From: Streptococcus mitis
Lineage (GTDB): Bacteria > Bacillota > Bacilli > Lactobacillales > Streptococcaceae
Assembly: GCA_001914195.1 (NCBI GenBank)
Contig: MKYF01000033.1
Span: 3,287 to 67,286 of the forward strand
Reading direction: 5' to 3'
DNA: 64,000 nucleotides
The translations under genes and the position numbers were made by a program. Below the pieces are notes generated by a model. The model did not search any database and had not been told where the DNA came from. It worked only from the letters and a program-made list of their open reading frames with translations. Of this stretch, positions 48,919 to 58,676 are shown piece after piece; within the stretch, counting starts at the first letter, position 1; each line of letters starts with the position of its first letter.

Positions 48919-50235
48919 CTAATCCGATATCTTGCGAAATTGACTGATGAAGAATCCATCACTTCCATACAATTCAGGTGTAATGAGGATACAGCCGTCT
49001 TTCATGATATCCTTACATTCATGTTCTAGTTTTACCTGCTCGAACTCGGGATGACTTTCTAAAAACGCCTCAACGACTTGAAAATTCTCCTCTGAGACAA
49101 TAGTACAGGTACTATAAGTTATTATACCACCTTTGCGTAGTGTTTGACAAACACTACCTAATATTTCTAGCTGAATTTCCTGTAAGGACGCGAAATCTGC
49201 CGTTTCTTTATTGTATTTGATATCTGGTTTTCGGCGCAAAAGACCGATTCCTGAACAAGGAGCATCCACTAGAATCTTGTCAAAGGAATTCTGACCAAAA
49301 AACTCATGCACCTTTCTGGCATCCAATTTTTGCCTTTGAACCCGATCTGCAACTCCCAGACGTTGGGCATTTTCTTGAATCAAGTCCAACTTGTGATCGT
49401 ACAAGTCCAGAGCAGTAACCTGACCTGTCGTGAGATAAGAGGCTATATGGGCTGTTTTCCCACCTGGAGCCGCACAGGCATCTAGAACCTGCTCATTGCC
49501 TTGTAAATCAAGCGTCGGAGCAACCAGCTGACTGGACTCGTCTTGGATGGTAATGGCTCCCTCCGCAAACAAATCATGGCCTGCAAAATGCCCCTGCTCC
49601 TTAACCAAACCAGAAGGAGACAAGGATGAATCACTGGCCTCCAACAAGGTTTGGATTTCCTCTTTTCGGCTTAAATCAGTCACACGAATACTGGCCTTGT
49701 TGCGCACCAAAAGACTTTCAAAAATAGCTTGCGCTCGCTCCTCTCCGTATTCTTCCTTGAGCTTGGCAACTAGCCAAACTGGGAGAGAATAGGCAATGGA
49801 ATCACGCTTGTTTTTTCGTTTGATGCTGGCAATATCTGGCCAGCCTTCACGCAAGATACGACGAAGGACGGCGTTGACTAATTTTTCACTGCCTTTTTTA
49901 CGGACTTTGGCCAATTCCACTGCTTCATTGACCACAGCATGATCTGGAATCTTATCCAGATAGCGGAGCTGGTAGGCACTCATGAGAAGCAGAACATAAA
50001 GCCAGCTGTCTAACTGGTCTCTGTCTTCGATAAAGTGGGATAGGTACCATTCCAGAGTCAGTTTACGGGCTACAGTTCCATAGACAATCTCTGTTACCAA
50101 GCCCTTGTCTGCTGCAGAGAGTTGACTCCCCTTGAGGTGTTTATTTAAAGCGATGTTTGAGTATGCTTGATTGACAAAAACATCCTCTAATACCGCTAGG
50201 GCTATACTTCTAGCCGTTTCTACTTTAGTCACCAA
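48919..50235 (-). CDS. rsmB: 16S rRNA (cytosine-967-C5)-methyltransferase
   Basis: RsmB/Sun methylates C967 of 16S rRNA. The 438-residue protein has an N-terminal NusB-like RNA-binding helical domain (residues 1-140) and a C-terminal SAM-dependent domain with VLDACAAPGGKTAHIA near 251 and the two catalytic cysteines in DAPCSGIGLLRR and YSTCTI. Its start lies 11 nt inside the end of fmt, so the two genes are coupled in the operon. Confidence 0.95.
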   Translation of the reverse strand: MVTKVETARSIALAVLEDVFVNQAYSNIALNKHLKGSQLSAADKGLVTEIVYGTVARKLTLEWYLSHFIEDRDQLDSWLYVLLLMSAYQLRYLDKIPDHAVVNEAVELAKVRKKGSEKLVNAVLRRILREGWPDIASIKRKNKRDSIAYSLPVWLVAKLKEEYGEERAQAIFESLLVRNKASIRVTDLSRKEEIQTLLEASDSSLSPSGLVKEQGHFAGHDLFAEGAITIQDESSQLVAPTLDLQGNEQVLDACAAPGGKTAHIASYLTTGQVTALDLYDHKLDLIQENAQRLGVADRVQRQKLDARKVHEFFGQNSFDKILVDAPCSGIGLLRRKPDIKYNKETADFASLQEIQLEILGSVCQTLRKGGIITYSTCTIVSEENFQVVEAFLESHPEFEQVKLEHECKDIMKDGCILITPELYGSDGFFISQFRKISD

Positions 50236-51160
50236 ATCGTTCTCCTACAGTCAATGTACGTCCAACTCCGTTGAGGAAGGAAGCAATGTCCATCTTAGGT
50301 TTACCCGCTGGCTGCACTTGTTTGAGAGATAAAGCTCCTTCTGCCGTTGCAACAATCAATTCTTTCTTGCCAATAGAGAGGATCTCACCTGGATTTCCCT
50401 GACCTTCTACAGCTAGAGCTTCATAAATCTTAAAGCGGTCGCCCTTAAGGAAAGTATGGGCAACAGGCCAGGGGTTCATGCCACGGATTTGGTTGAAAAG
50501 TTGACGATTGCTTTTATTCCAGTCCAGTTTTTCTTCTTCTGGCTTGATATTTGGCGAGAAAGTGACCTGACTTGGATCCTGCGGTTCAGGTTTGATTTCC
50601 CCAGCAATGTAGGCAGGCAAAGTGTCCAAGAGCAAATTACGACCAACAAGAGCTAATTTCTCAAACAAGGTGCCAACATTGTCCTCATCTGTGATCGGAA
50701 TACTGCGACGAGAAATCATATCCCCTGCATCCATTTCCTTAACCATTTCCATAATGGTCACACCAGCTTCCTCATCCCCTTGAATCAAGGCATAATGGAT
50801 AGGCGCACCACCACGGTGTTTAGGAAGGAGGGAGGCGTGAACATTGACCGCAAAGTCCATGCTATCAAGGAGTTTACTTGGGAGAAACTGCCCAAATGCA
50901 GCAGTGATAATCCCAGTCGCTCCCAAATTCATAATCGCTTCCATCTCTGGACTTCCAGATAATTTTTCAGGTTGGTAGATAGGAAGACCTGCTTCCTTGG
51001 CAGCCTGCTTGACTGGTGTTTCTTGGATAACTTTTTTACGACCAACAGCACGGTCTGGCTGGGTTACAACGGCTAGAATTTCGTAACGGTCATCTGTCAA
51101 AAGTCCTTTTAAGACTGTTGCTGAAAAGTCGGGTGTCCCCATAAAGATTAGTTTTGTCAT
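50225..51160 (-). CDS. fmt: Methionyl-tRNA formyltransferase
   Basis: Fmt formylates initiator Met-tRNA using 10-formyl-THF. The 311-residue protein shows GTPDFSATVLKGL near 8, the folate/catalytic stretch NVHASLLPKHRGGAPI near 108-123 with catalytic Asn/His, and a C-terminal OB-fold beginning near 205. It lies 12 nt after priA in the operon and overlaps rsmB by 11 nt. Length and order are normal for the family. Confidence 0.97.
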   Translation of the reverse strand: MTKLIFMGTPDFSATVLKGLLTDDRYEILAVVTQPDRAVGRKKVIQETPVKQAAKEAGLPIYQPEKLSGSPEMEAIMNLGATGIITAAFGQFLPSKLLDSMDFAVNVHASLLPKHRGGAPIHYALIQGDEEAGVTIMEMVKEMDAGDMISRRSIPITDEDNVGTLFEKLALVGRNLLLDTLPAYIAGEIKPEPQDPSQVTFSPNIKPEEEKLDWNKSNRQLFNQIRGMNPWPVAHTFLKGDRFKIYEALAVEGQGNPGEILSIGKKELIVATAEGALSLKQVQPAGKPKMDIASFLNGVGRTLTVGERFGD

Positions 51161-51172
51161 ATCTTCTCCTTC

Positions 51173-53569
51173 TTATAAAAATTGCTGTGGCTCATGGTCA
51201 ATGCTAAGACGGAGCTCACTATTTTCCCGTTCTTGAGTCAAGGCCAGAACCTGATTGAGGGTCGGCCCCAGCTCATCTTCTAAACGGTATTTAATTAAAA
51301 TCTGGTAATGATAGAGGTTGTGGGTACGAGCAATCGGTTTTTGCGTCGGCCCGAGAATGTGACTGGTTTCAGACAAACCTGACCGCAAAATATTCATAAC
51401 TTCATAGGCACGTTTGACCACCTCTTCTTCTTTCTTGTGAGAAAGGGTAATGCCAATGGTGAAATAGTAAGGTGGATAGCCAAGTTGTCGTCTAATTCCC
51501 ATTTCATAGGCATAAAAACCTTCGTAATCCTGATCCTTGGCAAATCGAATAGCATAGTGTTGCGGATTGTAGGACTGGATCAAGACCTGACCAGCTTTTT
51601 CAGCCCGACCTGCCCGACCTGCCACCTGAGTCAAGAGCTGGAAGGTTCTCTCAGAAGAACGGAAATCAGGCAAATTCAAGGCCGTATCCGCATTAAGAAC
51701 TCCTACTAGGGTCACATTGGGAAAATCCAAACCCTTGGCAATCATCTGAGTGCCAAGCAAGATATCCGCCTCTCCTCGTCCAAACTGGTCAAGTAAAGCT
51801 TGATGACTGCCTTTCTTACGGGTCGTATCCACATCCATCCGTAGAATACGTGCCTGAGGAAAAAGCTCTGCCAGCTCGTCATAAGCCTTCTGAGTTCCCG
51901 TCCCGTAGTAGCGAATGCTGCGGCTCTTACAGTTAGGACAAACCTGAGGAATGTCCTTTGAAAAACCACAATAATGGCAGTTCATGGTCTTGGTATCCAT
52001 GTGCAAGGTCAGAGAAATGTCACAGTTGGGACAAGTATCCACCGTTCCACACTCCCGACACATAACAAAGCTAGAATAACCACGGCGATTGAGCATGAGA
52101 ACCACCTGCTCTTTTTTATCCAGACGGTCTTGAATCGCTTCTAGCAAAGGGGGCGTAAAGTTTGACGTCTCATTTTGTCCGATATAGTCCCGAAAATCAA
52201 TCACTTGAACCTCAGGAATCGTAGCTAGAGGATTGGCACGTTGGGTCAGACGTAAGTGTTGATAAACGCCTTTTCCAGCCCTCGCACGGCTTTCTAAGCT
52301 CGGTGTCGCGGACCCGAGGACCAGAGCCGCTTGATTATACTGGGCCCGTAAAATAGCCACCTCTCTGGCATGGTAACGGGGATTGCTGTCCTGCTTATAA
52401 GTTGCTTCATGCTCCTCATCAATAATCATGACACCTAGATTTTTCAGGGGGGCAAAGATGGCCGATCTAGCACCAACAACAACTTGAGCATCGCCGCGTT
52501 CCACCTTACGCCATTCATCATACTTTTCACCATTGGACAGGCCTGAGTGGAGAATTGCCACTTTCTCTCCGAAACGAGCGATAAAGCGCTCCGTCATTTG
52601 TGGAGTCAGGGAAATCTCAGGAACCAGCAAAATAGCTGTCTTGCCCTTGTCCAAGGCTCCTTGGATAATCTGCAAGTAAACCTCGGTCTTTCCACTTCCC
52701 GTAATCCCTTGAAGGAGGAAGGGAGGCTGGTAACTGCCAATAGCACTTACAACCGCATCTCGCGCCTGTCTTTGCTCTGGATTCAACTCCAAAGGCTGAC
52801 TTGCTTCAATTCCTTCAAAATAAGCAGCCGAGCGTTGCACTTCCTTTTGGAATATGGTCACAGCACCTTGTTCCACAAAGAAGTTGACTTGCTCCCGCGA
52901 GTAGGACTCTAACAAGCTAGCCAAGGAAGCACTCTCAGGATGAGACAGCAAATAGTCTCTCAGTTCCAATTTTTTCTTGGCACGTGCAGAAATCTCGACA
53001 CCTTCTAATTGAGCAAGATCAACCTTATACCAGGACTGGGTCTTGACCTTCTTTTGATCGATCGCCTGATATTCCAGACCAAGCAGGCCTTTTCTAGTCA
53101 AACGCATCATTTCAGCTTGCTTAGCTAAATCCAGAGAAGAAAAGGCTAGCGAATCTTCTGAACCAAACAAGCGCTCTCGGTCTTCCTGACTCAGGCCTTC
53201 CAGAGGATAGAGAATCTTGTCATAGCTGGAGTTTAGAAATCCCGGTAACATAGCCTTTAGGATAGAGATTTTATAGGAAAAGACGGACTTGCGGAGCTCT
53301 TCAGCTAGCCAGAGTTGTTCTTGCGTGAGAACAGGGGAAAAATCCAGTACCTCGGCAATATCTTTTAAATCTTGCGCCATCTCTTCTTCATCTGATTGAG
53401 ACTCCAAACCAAGAACAATTCCTTGAATCAGGCGATTGCCCTTACCAAAGGGCACATGAACCCGCATCCCAACTTCTAGCATCCCCTCAAATTCCTCCGG
53501 AATCCTGTAACTATAGGGCTGGTCCGTCTGCATCAAGGGCACATCTACGATAATCTTGGCTATAGCCAT
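51173..53569 (-). CDS. priA: Primosomal replication restart helicase PriA
   Basis: PriA reloads the replisome at stalled forks. The 798-residue protein has an N-terminal DNA-binding domain, helicase Walker A GITGSGKTEVY near 288, a DEEH box (IIDEEHEATY near 375), and a zinc-binding insertion with paired Cys motifs (CRECGTVDTCPNC, CHYCG, CPNCKS near 500-545). GRAGRAEKAG holds motif VI. A GGAGG-rich site precedes the ATG at 53569. It continues the gmk-rpoZ operon with a 65-nt gap after rpoZ. Confidence 0.97.
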   Translation of the reverse strand: MAIAKIIVDVPLMQTDQPYSYRIPEEFEGMLEVGMRVHVPFGKGNRLIQGIVLGLESQSDEEEMAQDLKDIAEVLDFSPVLTQEQLWLAEELRKSVFSYKISILKAMLPGFLNSSYDKILYPLEGLSQEDRERLFGSEDSLAFSSLDLAKQAEMMRLTRKGLLGLEYQAIDQKKVKTQSWYKVDLAQLEGVEISARAKKKLELRDYLLSHPESASLASLLESYSREQVNFFVEQGAVTIFQKEVQRSAAYFEGIEASQPLELNPEQRQARDAVVSAIGSYQPPFLLQGITGSGKTEVYLQIIQGALDKGKTAILLVPEISLTPQMTERFIARFGEKVAILHSGLSNGEKYDEWRKVERGDAQVVVGARSAIFAPLKNLGVMIIDEEHEATYKQDSNPRYHAREVAILRAQYNQAALVLGSATPSLESRARAGKGVYQHLRLTQRANPLATIPEVQVIDFRDYIGQNETSNFTPPLLEAIQDRLDKKEQVVLMLNRRGYSSFVMCRECGTVDTCPNCDISLTLHMDTKTMNCHYCGFSKDIPQVCPNCKSRSIRYYGTGTQKAYDELAELFPQARILRMDVDTTRKKGSHQALLDQFGRGEADILLGTQMIAKGLDFPNVTLVGVLNADTALNLPDFRSSERTFQLLTQVAGRAGRAEKAGQVLIQSYNPQHYAIRFAKDQDYEGFYAYEMGIRRQLGYPPYYFTIGITLSHKKEEEVVKRAYEVMNILRSGLSETSHILGPTQKPIARTHNLYHYQILIKYRLEDELGPTLNQVLALTQERENSELRLSIDHEPQQFL

Positions 53570-53634
53570 CTTCTCACCTCCTCCTTGTCAGTATATTCTT
53601 GCAATAGAAAAAATAAGATTGAGTCCCCCCAACC

Positions 53635-53949
53635 TTAAATTTTTTCACCATCTTCTTTTTCTTTAGCGATTTGCTCTTTGATTTTCTTTTCTTCTTCTTC
53701 TTTGCGGCGTTTTTCTTCTTCGATACGGCGACGCACTGCTTCACGTTTTCCTTCTGGATCTGGGTGAATTGTAACGTTTCCTGATTCGATTTCTTCTAAA
53801 GCGCGAAGAGTTGATTTTTCAGACTTGAAACCTTGAGTTGCTGGCGCACCTGCTTCCAATTCGTGGGCACGTTTTGCTTCCAAGATTACGAGTGAATATT
53901 TTGAAGGAACCTTGTCGAGCAAGGTATCAATAGAGGGTTTTAACATCAT
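53635..53949 (-). CDS. rpoZ: RNA polymerase omega subunit
   Basis: Omega assists assembly of RNA polymerase by binding beta-prime. The 104-residue protein begins [20 protein letters not shown] and carries [15 protein letters not shown] near 22-36, the standard omega core. The C-terminal 40 residues are a highly charged Glu/Lys/Arg helix, as in other streptococcal omegas. Either of the first two ATGs could serve; AGGT lies upstream. It is located between gmk and priA, the usual Firmicutes order. Confidence 0.95.
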
Positions 53950-53973
53950 TTGCTTGTACCTATTTTCTAAATT

Positions 53974-54600
53974 TTATCGGGTAGTTGGAGATTTTGGTAA
54001 CATCTCCTGATAGTGACCAATGACACGATCCACACGGAAGTGCTCTGCTTCGATAACACGTTTGACACGCTCAGCAGCTAGGCGCACCTGATCGTTGACA
54101 ATCGCATAATCATACTCACGCATGAGAGCAATTTCTTCCTTGGCTTTTTCGATTCGTTGGGCAATCACTTCTGCACTGTCTGTTCCACGTCCTACCAAAC
54201 GATCTTGCAATTCATCCAAATCTGGTGGTGTCAGGAAGATAAAGACAGCATCTGGAACCTTTTTCTTGACCTGAAGAGCACCTTGAACCTCAATTTCAAG
54301 GAAAACATCGATTCCCTTGTCCAAGGTTTCATTGACATAGGTCAGAGGAGTTCCATAGTAGTTGCCGACATATTCTGCGTATTCCAACATCTGTCCTTGA
54401 CGAATCAGCTCTTCAAACTCTTCACGAGTACGGAAGAAATAGTCAACACCGTCCACTTCTCCAGGACGTTGTGCGCGTGTCGTCATCGATACAGAGTATT
54501 GAAATTGATTTTCAGAACTCTCAAAAATCTCTCTTCTAACCGTTCCTTTTCCAACCCCTGAAGGACCAGAAAAAACGATTAGTAAGCCTCGGTCTGCCAT
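53974..54600 (-). CDS. gmk: Guanylate kinase
   Basis: Gmk converts GMP to GDP. The 208-residue enzyme has the P-loop FSGPSGVGKGTV near 9-20, the GMP-binding region MTTRAQRPGEVDGVDYFF near 39-56, and LEIEVQGALQVKKKVPDAVFIFL in the core. It is the first gene of the operon that continues rpoZ-priA-fmt-rsmB-phpP-stkP. The upstream gap holds the rny terminator. Confidence 0.97.
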   Translation of the reverse strand: MADRGLLIVFSGPSGVGKGTVRREIFESSENQFQYSVSMTTRAQRPGEVDGVDYFFRTREEFEELIRQGQMLEYAEYVGNYYGTPLTYVNETLDKGIDVFLEIEVQGALQVKKKVPDAVFIFLTPPDLDELQDRLVGRGTDSAEVIAQRIEKAKEEIALMREYDYAIVNDQVRLAAERVKRVIEAEHFRVDRVIGHYQEMLPKSPTTR

Positions 54601-54693
54601 TGTGTCTCCTTTTAGTCAGTCTGTGAAATAACATTTCTCTAGAATAATGGCAAAAAGCCAAATTATCCTTTACAGTCTTTCTATCTAGTGTAA

Positions 54694-54720
54694 CAAAAAA
54701 GCAGTAATTTTTCAACTGCT
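54694..54720 (-). terminator. Terminator after rny
   Basis: AGCAGT pairs with ACTGCT and the minus strand continues TTTTTTG. It lies 10 nt past the rny stop. Confidence 0.7.
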
Positions 54721-54729
54721 CTTTCTTAT

Positions 54730-56343
54730 TTATTTAGCATAATCTACTGCACGAAGCTCGCGAATCACGGTTACCTTGATATTTCCTGGGTAATCGAGAT
54801 TATTTTCAATTTTCTCACGAACTTTATGAGCCAAGATTGTGACTTTGTCGTCCTTGATTTGTCCTGGATTGACCATGATACGGATTTCACGTCCTGCTTG
54901 AAGGGCAAAGCTAGTTTGTACCCCTTCAAAGCCGTTAGCAATTTCTTCCAAATCATGGAGACGCTTGATGTAGCTTTCAAGAGACTCACTACGAGCTCCT
55001 GGACGGGCTGCACTCAAGGCATCTGCCGCAGCGACGATCACTGCAATGACGCTCTCAGCTTCAACATCACCGTGGTGACTAGCAATCGTATTGACCACAA
55101 CTGGGTGTTCCTTATACTTACGAGCCAATTCCATACCGATTTCAACGTGGCTACCCTCAACCTCGCGGTCAATAGCTTTTCCGATATCGTGAAGGAATCC
55201 AGCACGACGGGCAAGAGCCGCATTTTCACCAAGTTCGCTAGCCATGATGCCAGCCAACTTAGCAACCTCAATCGAATGACGCAAGACATTTTGTCCATAT
55301 GAGGTACGGAACTGCAAACGTCCCATAATCTTCATCAAGTCTGGATGAAGGTTTGGCGCACCAATCTCATAGGCAGCGGCCTCACCGTATTCACGGATCT
55401 TATTGTCAATCTCTTGACGGTTTTTCTCAACCAACTCTTCGATACGAGCTGGGTGGATACGACCATCTTTGAGCAACATTTCCATAGTCATACGTGCAAT
55501 CTCACGACGAATCGGATCAAATCCTGACAAGGTCACCACTTCTGGTGTATCGTCAATAATCACATCGACTCCTGTCAAACTTTCAAAGGTACGAATGTTA
55601 CGACCTTCACGACCAATAATGCGTCCCTTCATAGTATCGTCTGGCAGGTGAACCGTTGAGTTCGTTGACTCCGCCACATATTCACCAGCGATACGTTGCA
55701 TAGCTTGAACCAAGATGTCCTTGGCCATTTTGTCAGAACGTTCCTTAACCTCTTGCTCAGCTTCACGAATACGGCTAGCAATCTCCTTGGTCAAGTTTTC
55801 CTCTGTCTGAGCCAAGATAATATCTCGTGCTTCTGCCTGAGACAGAGCACCAATACGCTCTAGTTCTGCTTCTTTTTGTCTTTCGACTTCCTCTAATTGC
55901 TCTTCACGCGCATCAAGGTTTTTCGCTCTATCAGAAATACTTTGTTCTTTTTGTTCAAGTGTTTGTTCTTTACTCGTCAAATTGTCGTCCTTACGGTCAA
56001 GGCTAGTAGCTCTCTCTGTCAAACGACTTTCGATTTGTTTGAGTTCTTGACGTTCTGATTTGAATTCAGCGTCCACTTCTTCACGGTATTTTCTGGCTTC
56101 TTCTTTGGCCTCCAATAGTGCTTCTTTTTTAAGAGACTTGCTTTCACGTTTGGCTTCATTAACAAGTAAATCTGCTTCGCGTTCAGCTTGTCCACGTAAA
56201 TTAGTTGCTTCTTGTTCAGCATTTAAAAGCATCAACTCTGCAGCTTCCTGAGATGATTTCATCTTGGCTGAGATGCTGACATATCCAATGACTAAACCAA
56301 TGATGACGGCAAAAACAGCAATCGCAAGCGACATAATTTCCAT
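54730..56343 (-). CDS. rny: Ribonuclease Y
   Basis: RNase Y is the membrane-bound endoribonuclease that starts bulk mRNA decay. The 537-residue protein has an N-terminal membrane helix (MSLAIAVFAVIIGLVIGYV) and a coiled coil to about 200 rich in Glu/Lys/Arg. A KH domain follows with GRIIGREGRNIRTFESLTGV near 233, then an HD domain with RHSIEVAKLAG and GFLHDIGKAIDREV near 385. The ATG at 56343 follows GAGGT with a good gap. Confidence 0.97.
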   Translation of the reverse strand: MEIMSLAIAVFAVIIGLVIGYVSISAKMKSSQEAAELMLLNAEQEATNLRGQAEREADLLVNEAKRESKSLKKEALLEAKEEARKYREEVDAEFKSERQELKQIESRLTERATSLDRKDDNLTSKEQTLEQKEQSISDRAKNLDAREEQLEEVERQKEAELERIGALSQAEARDIILAQTEENLTKEIASRIREAEQEVKERSDKMAKDILVQAMQRIAGEYVAESTNSTVHLPDDTMKGRIIGREGRNIRTFESLTGVDVIIDDTPEVVTLSGFDPIRREIARMTMEMLLKDGRIHPARIEELVEKNRQEIDNKIREYGEAAAYEIGAPNLHPDLMKIMGRLQFRTSYGQNVLRHSIEVAKLAGIMASELGENAALARRAGFLHDIGKAIDREVEGSHVEIGMELARKYKEHPVVVNTIASHHGDVEAESVIAVIVAAADALSAARPGARSESLESYIKRLHDLEEIANGFEGVQTSFALQAGREIRIMVNPGQIKDDKVTILAHKVREKIENNLDYPGNIKVTVIRELRAVDYAK

Positions 56344-56487
56344 GTTTTTACCTCATTTTATTGTTATTCCGAATGACATACATTCTTTTACATTCTACCA
56401 TAAAAAAGTGATTTTCACAAACCTAAAATAGAATATGTTTTGGGGAATTTAGGGCACAAACACTAAAATAAACTTGTTATTTTAAAA

Positions 56488-56507
56488 AGCCTACCTTTCA
56501 GTAGACT
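56488..56507 (-). terminator. Terminator after tmcAL
   Basis: On the minus strand AGTCTACT pairs with GGTAGGCT, followed by TTTTTAAAA. The stem touches the tmcAL stop codon. Confidence 0.65.
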
Positions 56508-57604
56508 TAGTTTGATTCTATTCTAATCGGCACTCTTCCAAAATTCTGCTCTGCTATACTTGAATTTCCCAGTTGGTAAATCTGATCTGCCTTTTGAGTC
56601 ATGGCATCCCAGGGTTCTTTACCAATTCGGCTGACTAGATTGACCTGCCCTTTCAGAGACTTGAGATGTTGTCTGCCTTTTTCGGTAAAGCCAAGGACAT
56701 GGATGCCTTCTGGCAAGTCACTTTCTCTAACTTGAACCAAAATATAGGTCAAAAGGCGTCTGACACGCGCCTTGGTGTAGCGCTTGGTCGCAACCACCTC
56801 AACCAAGTCTTCCACAGATTGGGCTATCTTGATAGCATCCTTGATGCGCACAGCCATTTCTTGATTGACCTGATAGATAGTGTTTAGGTCTGGATTTGAC
56901 AAGATTTGATAGCGGAGCAAGGGAAAATAGTCGTCCCAACTCACCTTATTAGCATTTTCAAAGAGGTCAACCGAAGGCATAAAACGTTCTAAGAAATTTT
57001 TGTCCCTTTGGTGCTGACGAAGGGCTGTCGCCGAAGCAAAGTCCACATCCTTATCCACAGAATGATAGCCAGCCCCCTGACGCTGAATCGGATGCAGCTT
57101 GATGTTTCGTCCAGCAACCGCCTTGGCATAGGCCAGAGCAAGGACATGGTTGGGCGTATTGCCAGAAAAATCAAGACCAGCAAATTCCTTCCACATGACC
57201 TGAGTTTTCTGAGGATAAGAGAGAGAGTCAGGCAGATTTTCCACAAATTTCTCCATCTTAGTAGCCTGCTCTGTATATAAGTCAGCGATTTTCTGGTAAT
57301 CTAGAACTTCCTCCGTCCCAAAAACTAGACTATCAATGCCCAAGCGTGTCAAGATATCCACAGCTCCTTGACCGAAGAAATCCGCCGCCTGAACACTGAC
57401 TAAAAAGGGCAATTCCACTACCAAGTCCGCGCCATTTTCCAGTGCCATCTGGACCCGAGTCCACTTGTCTACGATAGCAGGCTCTCCTCGTTGCGTGAAA
57501 TTCCCAGACATAGCCACGATTTTCAGTCCCTCAGCCTGCTCCAGCATGTATTTGTGCCCATTATGAAAAGGATTAAACTCCGCGATAATACCTGTTATTG
57601 TCAT
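56507..57604 (-). CDS. tmcAL: tRNA(Met) cytidine acetate ligase (TmcAL/YlbM family)
   Basis: TmcAL makes N4-acetylcytidine at the wobble base of elongator tRNA-Met from acetate and ATP. The 365-residue protein opens with a HIGH-like nucleotidyltransferase motif (GIIAEFNPFHNGHKYML at 4-20). It has GNFTQRGEPAIVDKWTR near 34 and QRQGAGYHSVDKDVDFASATALR near 174. It follows the methyltransferase gene by 9 nt. The functional assignment is from the family. Confidence 0.92.
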   Translation of the reverse strand: MTITGIIAEFNPFHNGHKYMLEQAEGLKIVAMSGNFTQRGEPAIVDKWTRVQMALENGADLVVELPFLVSVQAADFFGQGAVDILTRLGIDSLVFGTEEVLDYQKIADLYTEQATKMEKFVENLPDSLSYPQKTQVMWKEFAGLDFSGNTPNHVLALAYAKAVAGRNIKLHPIQRQGAGYHSVDKDVDFASATALRQHQRDKNFLERFMPSVDLFENANKVSWDDYFPLLRYQILSNPDLNTIYQVNQEMAVRIKDAIKIAQSVEDLVEVVATKRYTKARVRRLLTYILVQVRESDLPEGIHVLGFTEKGRQHLKSLKGQVNLVSRIGKEPWDAMTQKADQIYQLGNSSIAEQNFGRVPIRIESN

Positions 57605-57613
57605 GCTAATCTC

Positions 57614-58354
57614 CTACTTCTGCGCGACAAAAAACCAACGGGTGCTAGTTTCTGTTGGCTCCTTGTCCTCAAAGTCCGAATAGAGTTTGAAGAACTTGAA
57701 ACCAGCCTGTTCCAGCAAAATATCATAGGTCAAGACCTCATAGGTCCGCTCCTCATGCACTTCATCGTGGCGACTAAAGGAACCGTCTGCCTCCTTGATA
57801 AAGAAAGTCAGCTCATGGACGATGGAGTGAGGCGCTGCATCCTCGTAGGTATCCCAGAGCATTGCGAAATCTTCTGCATTTTCATGATAAGAATAGCCTG
57901 GAAAAACTTCGTCTGTCTGGTAGGTCGAATGCACATCAAAGATGAAGATGCCATCTTCGTTGAGAGCATTATAGACTTCCTTAAAGACGTCCCCTACTTC
58001 CACCTCATCCTGCATATAGCAGATAGAGTCCGAATAACACGTGACAAAATCATATTGACCTGCCTTGGACAAATCCAGCATATTGCCTTCAATAAAGTCA
58101 ATCTTTTGTTTGGCTGAAGAAGCTCTCTTCTCGGCAATTTTCAACATATCCCCACTCAAATCAAGTCCAGTCACATCAAAACCAGCCTGAGAGAAGCGCA
58201 CCGATTGAATTCCTGTCCCACAAGCCAAGTCCAAGAGTTTCTTTCTCTCCTTGGTCTTAGGCAAATGACGAAGAGAAAAGTCCGTCCATTTATCGTATAA
58301 ACTATCGTCCATGACCGCATCATAGACCGCCGCAAAGGTTTCATAAGTTGCCAT
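57614..58354 (-). CDS. Class I SAM-dependent methyltransferase
   Basis: This Rossmann-fold methyltransferase has 246 residues. SAM motif I is LDLACGTGIQSVRF near 43-56, and GLDLSGDMLKIA and DFVTCYSDSICYM follow. Target unknown; it could be a small molecule or RNA. The ATG at 58354 (MATYETFAAVYD) has only a weak ribosome site; the frame's upstream TTG is even less supported. It is the first gene before tmcAL. A nested-hairpin repeat lies 35 nt upstream. Confidence 0.87.
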   Translation of the reverse strand: MATYETFAAVYDAVMDDSLYDKWTDFSLRHLPKTKERKKLLDLACGTGIQSVRFSQAGFDVTGLDLSGDMLKIAEKRASSAKQKIDFIEGNMLDLSKAGQYDFVTCYSDSICYMQDEVEVGDVFKEVYNALNEDGIFIFDVHSTYQTDEVFPGYSYHENAEDFAMLWDTYEDAAPHSIVHELTFFIKEADGSFSRHDEVHEERTYEVLTYDILLEQAGFKFFKLYSDFEDKEPTETSTRWFFVAQK

Positions 58355-58388
58355 AAAACATGATACCAAGTCCGCCCGTAATTCGATA

Positions 58389-58442
58389 GAAAATTAGGAG
58401 CCTGACGATGGAGCCAAGCTCCAAGGAAGGCTGTCTATTTTC
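58389..58442 (+). repeat. Nested-hairpin repeat, copy 3
   Basis: The outer stem is GAAAATTAG with CTATTTTC, the middle AGCC with GGCT and the inner GGAGC-caa-GCTCC. A GACGGGTTCAAATCC tail follows, as in copy 1. Confidence 0.6.
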
Positions 58443-58474
58443 CGAGAATTACAGGACGGGTTCAAATCCTTTCT

Positions 58475-58590
58475 AAGATACAAAGAGCCTTAAAAGCAAA
58501 GAGAAGATAGGAAACTTTCTGCCATATCATCAGATACAAATTAAGTTACTCTTTTTCCCTCAGCTTTTAGCTCGTGTTCAGTTTCAACAT
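58475..58590 (+). repeat. Nested-hairpin repeat, degenerate copy 4
   Basis: The first 42 nt (AAGATACAAAGAGCC start, ATAGGAAACT end) match the lead of copy 1 with few changes. The hairpin is not intact here. TTTTTCCCTCAGCTTTTAGC resembles the copy 1 right flank. The rest of the 322-nt gap holds no gene that I can see. Confidence 0.5.
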
Positions 58591-58645
58591 CAACCAGACA
58601 CGACGCCCTATACCTTTCTATCCTTTTTTTCTAAAATAAGCAAAG

Positions 58646-58671
58646 AAACCCAGTTGACTACAACTGAGTTT
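58646..58671 (-). terminator. Terminator after rsfS
   Basis: AAACTCAGTTG pairs with CAACTGGGTTT on the minus strand around a 4-nt loop, 6 nt past the rsfS stop. Confidence 0.7.
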
Positions 58672-58676
58672 ATCTC

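Noticed and set aside
54826..55302. 158-codon plus-strand frame opposite rny
   Set aside because: It lies fully inside RNase Y on the other strand and shows no recognisable domain.
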